From Oribacterium sp. UBA3737 (lineage in GTDB: Bacteria > Bacillota_A > Clostridia > Lachnospirales > Lachnospiraceae): 6,479 nucleotides of DNA. Below, in pieces: positions 1 to 5,254 of the stretch. Made by a program: the position numbers and the translations under genes. The notes beneath the pieces are model-generated. The model saw only the letters and a program-made list of their open reading frames with translations. It was not told the origin of the DNA and did not search any database. The stretch lies in the NCBI GenBank assembly GCA_002371295.1, contig DFGZ01000145.1:1-6479 (forward strand), in the 5' to 3' direction. The stretch's first letter is position 1. The number at the start of each line of letters is the position of its first letter.

Positions 1-1
1 A

Positions 2-472
2 TTCTCTCTGGATCAGGATCGCATTGCAGAAGAGGAAATGTATGACGGCTTCTATGCAGTATGCACCAACATCGATGATGATCCGAACAAGATCATCTCC
101 ATAAATCAGCAAAGATGGGAGATCGAAGAGTCTTTTCGGATAATGAAAAATGACTTTGACGCCAGGCCGGTATACGTAAGAAAAGACAACAGGATAGAAG
201 CACATTTTCTCACCTGTTTCATGGCTTTGATGTTATACAGATATCTGGAAAAGGAAGTAGGTGAAAAGTATACCTGTGACCAGCTCCTTACTACCATACA
301 GGATATGAACGTGCGAGAGTTGGTCGGAGAGGGATACATCCCATGCTATACAAGAACAAATATCACTGACGATCTTCATGACGCTTTTGGATTCAGGACT
401 GATTATCAGATAGTGAGCAGGCCAGATATGAAGAAAGAACTGAAAAAAAGCAAACTGAGAAAGAAAAAGTAA
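2..472 (+). CDS. IS1634-family (IS4-type DDE) transposase, C-terminal part
   Basis: This is the C-terminal part of a DDE transposase, which cuts and joins the ends of its own insertion sequence. The reading frame is open from the window edge (position 2), so the first in-frame ATG at 38 is an internal methionine and not the start. About 156 residues are visible; full IS1634-type transposases are usually around 550, so most of the catalytic domain is outside. The visible part carries the IS4-superfamily signature around the last catalytic acid: RWEIEESFRIMK fits R-x3-E-x6-K, with Asn where Tyr often sits in Y-x2-R. It is followed by the family-typical blocks PVY...RIEAHFLTCFMAL and DAFGFRTDYQI. 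The end is very basic (KKSKLRKKK). The gene points toward the LysR gene, separated by 905 bp. Family assignment rests on recalled motifs; whether the element is complete and active cannot be judged. Confidence 0.88.
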   Translation, partial: FSLDQDRIAEEEMYDGFYAVCTNIDDDPNKIISINQQRWEIEESFRIMKNDFDARPVYVRKDNRIEAHFLTCFMALMLYRYLEKEVGEKYTCDQLLTTIQDMNVRELVGEGYIPCYTRTNITDDLHDAFGFRTDYQIVSRPDMKKELKKSKLRKKK

Positions 473-502
473 TTCCGACACGCAAAAAACGCAAAGTGAA
501 AC

Positions 503-542
503 AAATCCCTGAAGTTAGCAATCGCAACAACTCCAGGGATTT
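503..542 (+). terminator. Stem-loop after the transposase, possible terminator
   Basis: The arms 503-514 and 531-542 pair over 12 positions with one mismatch (AAATCCCTG faces CAGGGATTT perfectly over 9), enclosing a 16-nt loop. It starts 30 bp after the transposase stop and its 3' arm runs into a short T run (540-543), so it may end transposase transcription. The T run is short, and a stem-loop that blocks read-through or belongs to the element's end is equally possible. Confidence 0.45.
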
Positions 543-641
543 TCATGACCTTAAACTGTCAAAGACGGGATTATATCAGATAGGAAGAAATATTCAACAT
601 GACAGCCTGAGATATGGAACATTATATGTTGTCGTTGGTGG

Positions 642-668
642 AGCGAGGTGAAATTATTGCACCTCGCT
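642..668. repeat. Perfect 9-bp inverted repeat (hairpin)
   Basis: AGCGAGGTG (642-650) and CACCTCGCT (660-668) are exact inverted copies around a 9-nt AT-rich loop, giving a GC-rich stem in an otherwise AT-rich stretch. No T run follows on either strand, so it does not look like a classical terminator. A second possible pairing, TGAAAT (649-654) with ATTTCA (669-674), competes with the first. No gene adjoins it and its role is unknown. Confidence 0.6.
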
Positions 669-825
669 ATTTCATGTCATCCTGTCCCACTGCATCTACC
701 GTATGTCGATATATTTATTTTCAGCGTCATTTTCGAAAAAAGTATCGTCTGAGGACAACTTTAGAAGTAAATACTATTAAGAATTGCTGTTTTCGGTTAG
801 TAAAATGCAGGTCGGGTTAATCGGT

Positions 826-866
826 GTTCGCTATATGAACATTATAAAGAAAAAAGTTCGCTATAT
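826..866. repeat. Two 11-bp direct repeats exactly 30 bp apart
   Basis: GTTCGCTATAT occurs at 826-836 and again at 856-866, with starts 30 bp apart and a 19-bp AT-rich spacer between the copies. No third copy lies at 796 or 886. Such a pair can be a binding site for a transposase or regulator, a footprint of a mobile element, or chance; nothing adjacent decides. Confidence 0.6.
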
Positions 867-953
867 TAAACACGCCAGCTTTGTTCAAAAAAATGTTGTC
901 CTACAGCGGCTTATTATTTTCAATTTGACGCTGAAAAACCTGTTGAGCATCTT

Positions 954-1080
954 CGATGGTGGAGCATCGTCGTTGGTCGCCACGGGGCGGAGCCCCTGCG
1001 ACATATGACGGCGCACGTACCGCGGCTCTCGCTTCGCGAATCGCCGGGTCAAGTGCTGCGTTGTTGGTATCCACTGGGCT
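954..1080. repeat. GC-rich, hairpin-dense island, probable dispersed repeat
   Basis: G+C jumps to 66% over 961-1080 while the 60-bp blocks at 841-900 and 1081-1140 are 28% and 23%. The island holds nested inverted repeats: CGATG/CATCG (954-958 and 965-969), GTCGC/GCGAC (976-980 and 998-1002) enclosing GGGGC/GCCCC around a 3-nt loop (984-996), CCGCGG (1020-1025) and TTCGCGAA (1033-1040). Frames are open through it on both strands, but the predicted peptides are rich in Ala and Arg as expected from GC-rich DNA and show no domain. Composition and palindromes fit a dispersed intergenic repeat or a structured RNA; the identity is not known to me. Confidence 0.5.
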
Positions 1081-1240
1081 TTGCATCCTATTGAAAAAAA
1101 CTATAACTAAACGTATTTTTACTACCACTATATTCTTTTTTGCCACCTATTTTGCCACTTTATATAGGCAAATATCGCGTAATGTGACGGAGCGAAGTAT
1201 TATTCACGCAAAACAAAGAAGCCTCGCAATCAATGAAATC

Positions 1241-1320
1241 GCTTTGCAAAGCTATCTTCACAATAGTTTTTAACGTTGCGATTGCTTTTTAACATTTGCA
1301 ATGTTATATCGCATTGATAT
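1241..1320. repeat. Cluster of short perfect palindromes
   Basis: Three short dyads lie in a row: GCTTTGCAAAGC (1241-1252), AACATT-TGC-AATGTT (1291-1305) and ATATC-GCATT-GATAT (1306-1320). They lie 58-137 bp past the end of the LysR gene in its transcription direction. None has the GC stem plus T run of a factor-independent terminator, so their function is open. Confidence 0.4.
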
Positions 1321-1377
1321 AGATAAATATGTCTGATGCTTTCCGCTCGTGCCTCGCGGGCAGCCATTGCAAAGTTG

Positions 1378-2259
1378 TTATTTCTGTTTTACTATCCGTT
1401 TCGTGTATTCGATGAACATCGCAGCCGCAGATGAAAGCCTGGCTGGATTTTTCACATAGTACCCCAGCGTTCTATAGTGATCGGGATAGATTGGCAGCGA
1501 AACTATGCCGTCAGCCTTTGATGACGGCGCCATCAGTTCCGTTGAAAACATCACTCCGATATCATGCTTGACCATGCTGTAGAGCATCTCATCCATCGAA
1601 GTTGAATACATCGCTTCTTCTTCAAGCTTCTTCATCTCCGGATAATCCTGTTCATCCATGTCAGTTAGCCCGTTCTTGCTTCCAAGCACATTCAGCCGGC
1701 GCAGTTCCTTCATGGTTATGTGACTGTTTTTTGCCAGCGGGTTGTCTTGGGACATCGTTATGGTATATCTGTCTTTGATAAGAGGCTCGCCAAAAAGACC
1801 GTACTTTTCTCTGTACCTGCAGAAAGCGATGTCACACTCATCATTTTTGAGCATCTCTTCCGCCTCGTGATAGTTGTATATTTCCTGCACATCGATACAG
1901 ATTCCCGGATGCTCTTTTCCGAACTCCGCCACTATCCTTGCCACCCATTCTATGGCAAAACTGGAATAGCTCGCTATTCGCACATCACCTATTTCAAGGC
2001 CGTTCAAAAGAGCTGCTTCCTGTCTTATTTTATCATCGCACCTCGCAAGCTCACGAAACAGCGGCATCATTCTTTCTCCATCCCGCGTAAGCACCACACC
2101 TTTATTCGTCCTTTCAAAGATCTTAAGGTCCAGCTTTTCTTCGACCTTACACAGCATCTGCGTGAGAGCCGACTGGGTATATCCGAGTTCATTTGCCGCT
2201 GCAGAGAGCGTGCCTTTACTTGCGACCATTATCATCGCCTGATAGTATTTCGTGTCCAT
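1378..2259 (-). CDS. LysR-family transcriptional regulator
   Basis: A cytoplasmic DNA-binding regulator that normally responds to a small metabolite. The 293-residue length is typical. Residues 2-60 form the winged helix-turn-helix (ASKGTLSAAANELGYTQSAL, then KVEEKLDLKIFER and LTRDG, all hallmark LysR segments); residues 68-85 fit the linker helix; about 91-290 form the periplasmic-binding-protein-like effector domain (starts GDVRIASYSSFA). It begins 12 bp after the aminotransferase stop codon with no good Shine-Dalgarno at the usual distance, only GGGAAAA overlapping the end of the upstream gene, so it is probably made by translational coupling. Being second in the operon, it is likely to regulate the aminotransferase and itself; the effector, perhaps an amino or keto acid, is inference. 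No convincing terminator follows. Confidence 0.92.
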   Translation of the reverse strand: MDTKYYQAMIMVASKGTLSAAANELGYTQSALTQMLCKVEEKLDLKIFERTNKGVVLTRDGERMMPLFRELARCDDKIRQEAALLNGLEIGDVRIASYSSFAIEWVARIVAEFGKEHPGICIDVQEIYNYHEAEEMLKNDECDIAFCRYREKYGLFGEPLIKDRYTITMSQDNPLAKNSHITMKELRRLNVLGSKNGLTDMDEQDYPEMKKLEEEAMYSTSMDEMLYSMVKHDIGVMFSTELMAPSSKADGIVSLPIYPDHYRTLGYYVKNPARLSSAAAMFIEYTKRIVKQK

Positions 2260-2271
2260 GATCGATCTGTT

Positions 2272-3483
2272 TTATTTTCCCATCATCTCACAGGCCATCT
2301 CGCCGATCACTTTCATACCTTCCCTGATCGTCTCGACAGGCTGTGATGTAAAGTTGAATCTTGCAGTATTATCGTGTTCTGACGAATCGGAATTCGCAAA
2401 CCACTTGCCTCCTGTAAGGAATGTATACTTCTTTTCTTCAGCTCTGCGCTTCAGTTCGCTCGCGCTGAATCCCTCCGGGAATTCCACCCAGATGAAGAAA
2501 CCTCCGTCAGGTGTGGTCCTCTTTATCTCCTTCGGGAAATATTCGTCCATAGCCTCCATCATGGCATCCCTGCCTGCCTTGTATGTCTCACGGATGAGCT
2601 TGAGATTTTCCTCGAAAAATCCTCTCCGGAAATACTCAGCCAGCAGTACCTCGCTTATCCCGGGTGGCTGGGAGTTTGTTGCGATCTTCACGTCTCTGAT
2701 CATGTAAATGAGATCTGGATCAGCGACCGAATATCCAAGGCGCGATCCAGGAGCGAATATCTTAGAAAAACTGCATGCCATTATGACATTGCCCGTCTTG
2801 TCAAAGCAGCGTATCGCAGGAAGCGGCTCACCGTCATATCTGACATCTCTGTACGGATCATCCTCCAGGAGCATGACATTGTATTTGCCTGCCAGCTCTG
2901 CCAGTGCCTTTCTCCTTTCGACCGGAAGGCTGCGTCCTGTCGGGTTCGCGAACGTTGGCGTCACGTAGATAAGCTTTGGATCATATTCCTTGATTTTCTT
3001 TTCGACATCCTCGGGAATGATCCCGTCATCATCGCATTCACAAGGCACTATTTCAGCCTCGAACATCTGGAACGTCTCAACTGCGTGGACGAAAGTGGGA
3101 TCCTCAGTCAGCACGATGCTACCGGGCTGCAGGAACAGCTGTGAGACCAGGTATATGGTCTCCATTCCTCCGCTCACAATCTGGATATTCTCCGGTCCCG
3201 CCTGTACACCTGTAGGTATAAGTAGATGGTCGCACACCGCCTGTCTCAGGTCATCGAGCCCGAATGTCGCGGAATACTGAAACGCCTCAAGACCCCTTCC
3301 CTCTTCCGAGAATAGCTCGCCTGCTATTTCCGACATATACTTCATAGGCAGAACGCTGCGTCCGGGTGCCCCTCCTCCGAATGATCTCATCTCCGGATCA
3401 TTCATGTTGTCAAAAAAGCTGCGCATGTACAGAGCTGTATCTTTCATGCTGCTTATCCTGTCAGCAAATTTATAATCCCTCAT
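2272..3483 (-). CDS. Fold-type I PLP-dependent aminotransferase (class I/II, LysN/ARO8-like)
   Basis: A soluble pyridoxal-phosphate aminotransferase of 403 residues, moving an amino group between an amino acid and a 2-oxo acid. Visible active-site elements in order: Tyr70 in YSATFG, the phosphate loop SGGMET (104-109), Asn180 in FANPTG, Asp208/Tyr211 in EDDPY, the Schiff-base lysine Lys241 in SFSKIFAPGSRLGY, with Arg248 near the phosphate, and Arg375 in ARFNF, which binds the substrate carboxylate. The overall pattern resembles the 2-aminoadipate/aromatic/branched-chain aminotransferases that are also the C-terminal half of MocR regulators, but there is no N-terminal DNA-binding domain. Substrate cannot be told from sequence. 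Start ATG at 3483 follows AAAGGA 8 nt upstream. The gene is first in an operon with the LysR gene and lies 359 bp after the gamma-lyase gene on the same strand. Confidence 0.93.
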   Translation of the reverse strand: MRDYKFADRISSMKDTALYMRSFFDNMNDPEMRSFGGGAPGRSVLPMKYMSEIAGELFSEEGRGLEAFQYSATFGLDDLRQAVCDHLLIPTGVQAGPENIQIVSGGMETIYLVSQLFLQPGSIVLTEDPTFVHAVETFQMFEAEIVPCECDDDGIIPEDVEKKIKEYDPKLIYVTPTFANPTGRSLPVERRKALAELAGKYNVMLLEDDPYRDVRYDGEPLPAIRCFDKTGNVIMACSFSKIFAPGSRLGYSVADPDLIYMIRDVKIATNSQPPGISEVLLAEYFRRGFFEENLKLIRETYKAGRDAMMEAMDEYFPKEIKRTTPDGGFFIWVEFPEGFSASELKRRAEEKKYTFLTGGKWFANSDSSEHDNTARFNFTSQPVETIREGMKVIGEMACEMMGK

Positions 3484-3486
3484 TGT

Positions 3487-3497
3487 TCCTATCCTTT
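3487..3497 (-). promoter_or_regulatory. Ribosome binding site of the aminotransferase gene
   Basis: On the minus strand AAAGGATAGGA precedes the ATG at 3483. AAAGGA (3492-3497) sits 8 nt from the start codon, a good distance; the second AGGA (3487-3490) is only 3 nt away. It supports the start chosen. Confidence 0.7.
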
Positions 3498-3572
3498 CTC
3501 TGTTTTCACCGTGGCGGCATAATCACTTTGGGAAAACTCACTCTGACAATACCGATATGTCTTTCTGTCTAT

Positions 3573-3601
3573 ATTATGAAGCAAATATTGCAATAAGTAA
3601 A
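3573..3601 (-). promoter_or_regulatory. Candidate promoter of the aminotransferase-LysR operon with internal dyad
   Basis: On the minus strand TTTACT (3596-3601; 4 of 6 match to TTGACA) and CATAAT (3573-3578; 5 of 6 match to TATAAT) are 17 bp apart. Transcription would start near 3566, leaving a leader of about 80 nt. Between the two boxes lies the dyad GCAA-ATA-TTGC (3581-3591), where a bound regulator would block or reshape polymerase binding. The adjacent LysR protein is the obvious candidate, but the dyad is short. Confidence 0.5.
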
Positions 3602-3842
3602 ATTAATAATCGTTATATTTAATATTAGCCTTAGTAATATCGAGTGCTTAAGGACATAACACTTTTTTAAGGACCTTCAAAGCCTTTTTGTGTACAAAGC
3701 TATCTTTTTTTGATTGTTTTGCTAAAATGGCAAGGGTGGTTGACTCGCAATAACTCCTGCAATGGCTTGGCTGTTTGAATTATCAGATGGAATGTTACAC
3801 GTTATCCTGCAATACTATAATATTTCCCCGCATTACTCTATG
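3602..3842. other. Intergenic region between the gamma-lyase and aminotransferase genes
   Basis: Apart from the phased A-tracts and the promoter next to it, this AT-rich interval has no coding frame. I find no strong terminator for the gamma-lyase gene on the minus strand. Minor repeats are present: TTAAGGAC at 3648-3655 and 3667-3674, and TCCTGCAAT at 3755-3763 and 3805-3813. Hairpins followed by T runs exist here only in plus orientation, where no gene would use them. Confidence 0.5.
3663..3720. other. Helically phased A/T-tracts (possible bent DNA)
   Basis: Runs of T on the plus strand (A on the minus strand) lie at 3663-3668, 3685-3689, 3705-3711 and 3717-3720. Their centres are about 21.5, 21 and 10.5 bp apart, that is, multiples of one helical turn. 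Phased A-tracts are known to curve DNA. The array is roughly 60-120 bp upstream of the candidate -35 box of the aminotransferase promoter, where curvature can assist polymerase or regulator binding. Confidence 0.4.
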
Positions 3843-5036
3843 TTATATCAATGCCAGTGCCTGATCCAGATCTGCGATCAAATCATCTGCATCCTCGATG
3901 CCAACAGACAATCTTACCTGACCATCATAGATTTCTGATGCGTTTCTTTCTTCCTGGCTCATATCAAAGTGGCTCATGGATGGTGAATGCTGTATTAGAG
4001 AATCAATGTTTCCAAGACTGGTAGCCAGACTGAAAATCTTCATGTTGTTCATAACTGTTCTTACAGAATCCATGCCTCCTTTGATGTCAGCACTCATCAT
4101 TGCTCCGTAACCTCTCATCTGTTTTTTGGCTATTTCATGAGTCGGATGACTCTCAAGCCCCGGATAGTATACTCTATCGACCTTTGGATGCTTTTCAAGA
4201 TACTGAGCGACCTTCATAGCATTTTCGCAATGTCTTTCCATGCGCACTCCCAGAGTCTTCATGCCCTGCATCAGTTGCCACGCAGCAAATGGATCGATCA
4301 CAGCTCCAAAGCACTGAAGGAACGGCATCCTGCATCTGTCTATTCTTTTTTTGCTTCCGGCGATGACACCCGCTGTGACTGTACCGTGTCCGCAGAGATA
4401 TTTCGTTGCACTGTGCACGACCATGTCTGCACCAAGATCCAGTGGGTTCTGAAGATAAGGGCTGGCAAAAGTGCTGTCAACGATCAGAGTGATGTCTTCT
4501 TTGCTGTGAACCATGCCGGCTATAGCTTCGATGTCGCTTATCTTAAGTGTCGGATTTGCCGGTGTCTCAACATATACCAGAGATGTGTTCGGCTGAATAG
4601 CCTTTTCGATTTCTTCAACTTTTGTGGTATTCACTCTTGTATAAGTGATTCCAAGATTCACTAGTATTTTTGCGAATAAAGTATAGCTGCAGCCGTAAAT
4701 AACATCTCCGAACACGACGTGGTCACCTGCTTTTACAATGCTCATAACTGCCGTCGAGATCGCTCCCAAACCGGAAGCCAGTGCGAGAGCTGAATCTGCA
4801 TGTTCGAGATGTGCGATCTTCTTTTCAAGCTCGTCAGCGCTGGGACTTCCAAATCTCGTATACACGAATCCCTCATCAACATGCTGATTGAGATATACTG
4901 CTGAATCAAAATCGGGAAGGATATATGTCGTAGTCTGATAGATCGGACTAACATGTGACATCGCCTTTTTTTCATATGAACCTGTGAGTTCCGGATGAAG
5001 CTGCTCTGCGTGAAGTAGATCTGTGTTTATTCTCAT
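3843..5036 (-). CDS. Trans-sulfuration family PLP enzyme, methionine gamma-lyase / cystathionine gamma-lyase type
   Basis: A cytoplasmic Cys/Met-metabolism PLP enzyme of 397 residues, the usual family length. Family residues are all visible: Tyr59 and Arg61 (VYTRFGSP, phosphate contacts from the neighbouring subunit), SGLGA (88-92), Tyr114 in YGC, ETPANP (157-162), Asp187, Ser209 and the Schiff-base Lys212 in SATKYLCGHG, Ser340 in ATSLG, and Arg375 in VRLSVGIED. Cys116 after Tyr-Gly is the mark of methionine gamma-lyase, which splits methionine into methanethiol, ammonia and 2-oxobutyrate. However, the Lys-Asp pair typical of that enzyme (240/241 in the Pseudomonas protein) is replaced by Leu-Gln-Cys near 240-242, closer to cystathionine gamma-lyases. 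Specificity is therefore open; gamma-synthase activity is less likely. The ATG at 5036 has a perfect AGGAGG 7 nt upstream. The gene follows the PucR gene with a 218-bp gap containing its own candidate promoter. Confidence 0.92.
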   Translation of the reverse strand: MRINTDLLHAEQLHPELTGSYEKKAMSHVSPIYQTTTYILPDFDSAVYLNQHVDEGFVYTRFGSPSADELEKKIAHLEHADSALALASGLGAISTAVMSIVKAGDHVVFGDVIYGCSYTLFAKILVNLGITYTRVNTTKVEEIEKAIQPNTSLVYVETPANPTLKISDIEAIAGMVHSKEDITLIVDSTFASPYLQNPLDLGADMVVHSATKYLCGHGTVTAGVIAGSKKRIDRCRMPFLQCFGAVIDPFAAWQLMQGMKTLGVRMERHCENAMKVAQYLEKHPKVDRVYYPGLESHPTHEIAKKQMRGYGAMMSADIKGGMDSVRTVMNNMKIFSLATSLGNIDSLIQHSPSMSHFDMSQEERNASEIYDGQVRLSVGIEDADDLIADLDQALALI

Positions 5037-5043
5037 TTTGTTA

Positions 5044-5049
5044 CCTCCT
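5044..5049 (-). promoter_or_regulatory. Strong ribosome binding site of the gamma-lyase gene
   Basis: AGGAGG on the minus strand, 7 nt before the ATG at 5036, is a full consensus Shine-Dalgarno at optimal spacing. It fixes the start codon and suggests high expression. Confidence 0.9.
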
Positions 5050-5101
5050 GTTTGTCAATGATTTTCATTATCTTGTTTTTGCCGAATTTTCCCGGGTATA
5101 T

Positions 5102-5115
5102 CCGGATGTGTCCGG
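5102..5115 (-). promoter_or_regulatory. Hairpin in the gamma-lyase leader
   Basis: CCGGA-CACA-TCCGG (minus strand) is a perfect 5-bp GC-rich stem with a 4-nt loop, about 66 nt before the start codon in a leader of roughly 137 nt. Upstream of it AGCATA is repeated twice, each time followed within a few bases by CCG. I see no SAM-riboswitch or T-box core motif, so regulation by the leader is only a possibility. Confidence 0.35.
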
Positions 5116-5171
5116 CTATGCTTGGCATGATCGGTATGCTAGGATGGTAACAAAATGGAGCATATCCATTC

Positions 5172-5218
5172 AACTTACAAATTGTAAGTTTCTATTTTCT
5201 GAAGGTAAAATATCCTTC
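5172..5218 (-). promoter_or_regulatory. Candidate promoter of the gamma-lyase gene with overlapping operators
   Basis: On the minus strand TTTACC (5204-5209) and TACAAT (5181-5186) are 17 bp apart, a plausible sigma-A promoter starting near 5174. The -10 box lies inside the perfect 19-bp palindrome AACTTACAAATTGTAAGTT (5172-5190; 9-bp arms, 1-bp centre), and the -35 box overlaps a second dyad, GAAGG-N8-CCTTC (5201-5218). Both are placed where a repressor would occlude polymerase. The PucR protein encoded just upstream is a candidate binder, though a TetR- or MarR-type protein encoded elsewhere would fit the long palindrome equally well. Confidence 0.55.
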
Positions 5219-5254
5219 TTCTTTTTTCCATGAAGCAGAGAGAATCTGATAATA

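Larger units (their letters stand above)
1..542 (+). mobile_element. 3' end of an IS1634-type insertion sequence (right boundary not defined)
   Basis: The transposase fragment marks the right-hand part of an insertion sequence. The 3' non-coding tail includes at least the stem-loop ending at 542. I cannot fix the terminal inverted repeat or target duplication because the left end is outside the window and there is nothing to compare with. The true boundary could lie anywhere from about 545 to 700. Confidence 0.45.
473..1377. other. 905-bp gene-free interval between convergent genes
   Basis: The transposase (+) and the LysR gene (-) converge on this interval. Short open frames exist on both strands (for example 614-820 and 956-1273 on plus, 901-1146 on minus), but none has a recognisable domain, a good ribosome site or protein-like composition, so I call none. 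What the interval does hold is repeats and foldable DNA, listed separately: hairpins near 503-542 and 642-668, direct repeats at 826-866, a GC-rich island at about 954-1080 and AT-rich palindromes at 1241-1320. Insertion debris, a non-autonomous repeat element or a structured RNA are the main possibilities. Confidence 0.7.

Noticed and set aside
990..1050. GCACGTAC at 1013-1020 near GGCTC resembled part of a group II intron domain V.
   Set aside because: The 34-nt two-arm hairpin with its catalytic triad and bulge is not present, and there is no reverse transcriptase.
614..1273. Short open frames in the gene-free interval (614-820, 784-1008, 956-1273 on plus; 901-1146 on minus).
   Set aside because: No ribosome site of quality, no domain, and composition dictated by the local base content; the frames across the GC-rich island exist on both strands at once.
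517..1286. 12-bp exact inverted match AGCAATCGCAAC (517-528) and GTTGCGATTGCT (1275-1286), as possible ends of an element spanning the gene-free stretch.
   Set aside because: An exact 12-bp inverted match somewhere in 6.5 kb is expected about once by chance, and the flanks do not extend the match.
1350..1362. TGCC-N5-GGCA hairpin just after the LysR stop as a terminator.
   Set aside because: The stem is only 4 bp and no T run follows on the minus strand.
3644..3712. Hairpins followed by T runs on the plus strand (for example AGTG...CACT then T6 at 3644-3668) as terminators.
   Set aside because: No plus-strand gene lies upstream, and in the minus orientation, where the genes run, the T run is on the wrong side.
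1720..4664. Plus-strand open frames inside the regulator and enzyme genes (such as 1720-2346 and 4137-4664).
   Set aside because: They lie antisense to genes with clear family motifs and have no domain of their own.
5201..5230. GAAGG-N8-CCTTC followed by a T-rich stretch as a terminator.
   Set aside because: The T-rich side is in the plus orientation; for the PucR transcript on minus it has no U run. It is better read as a dyad at the gamma-lyase promoter.
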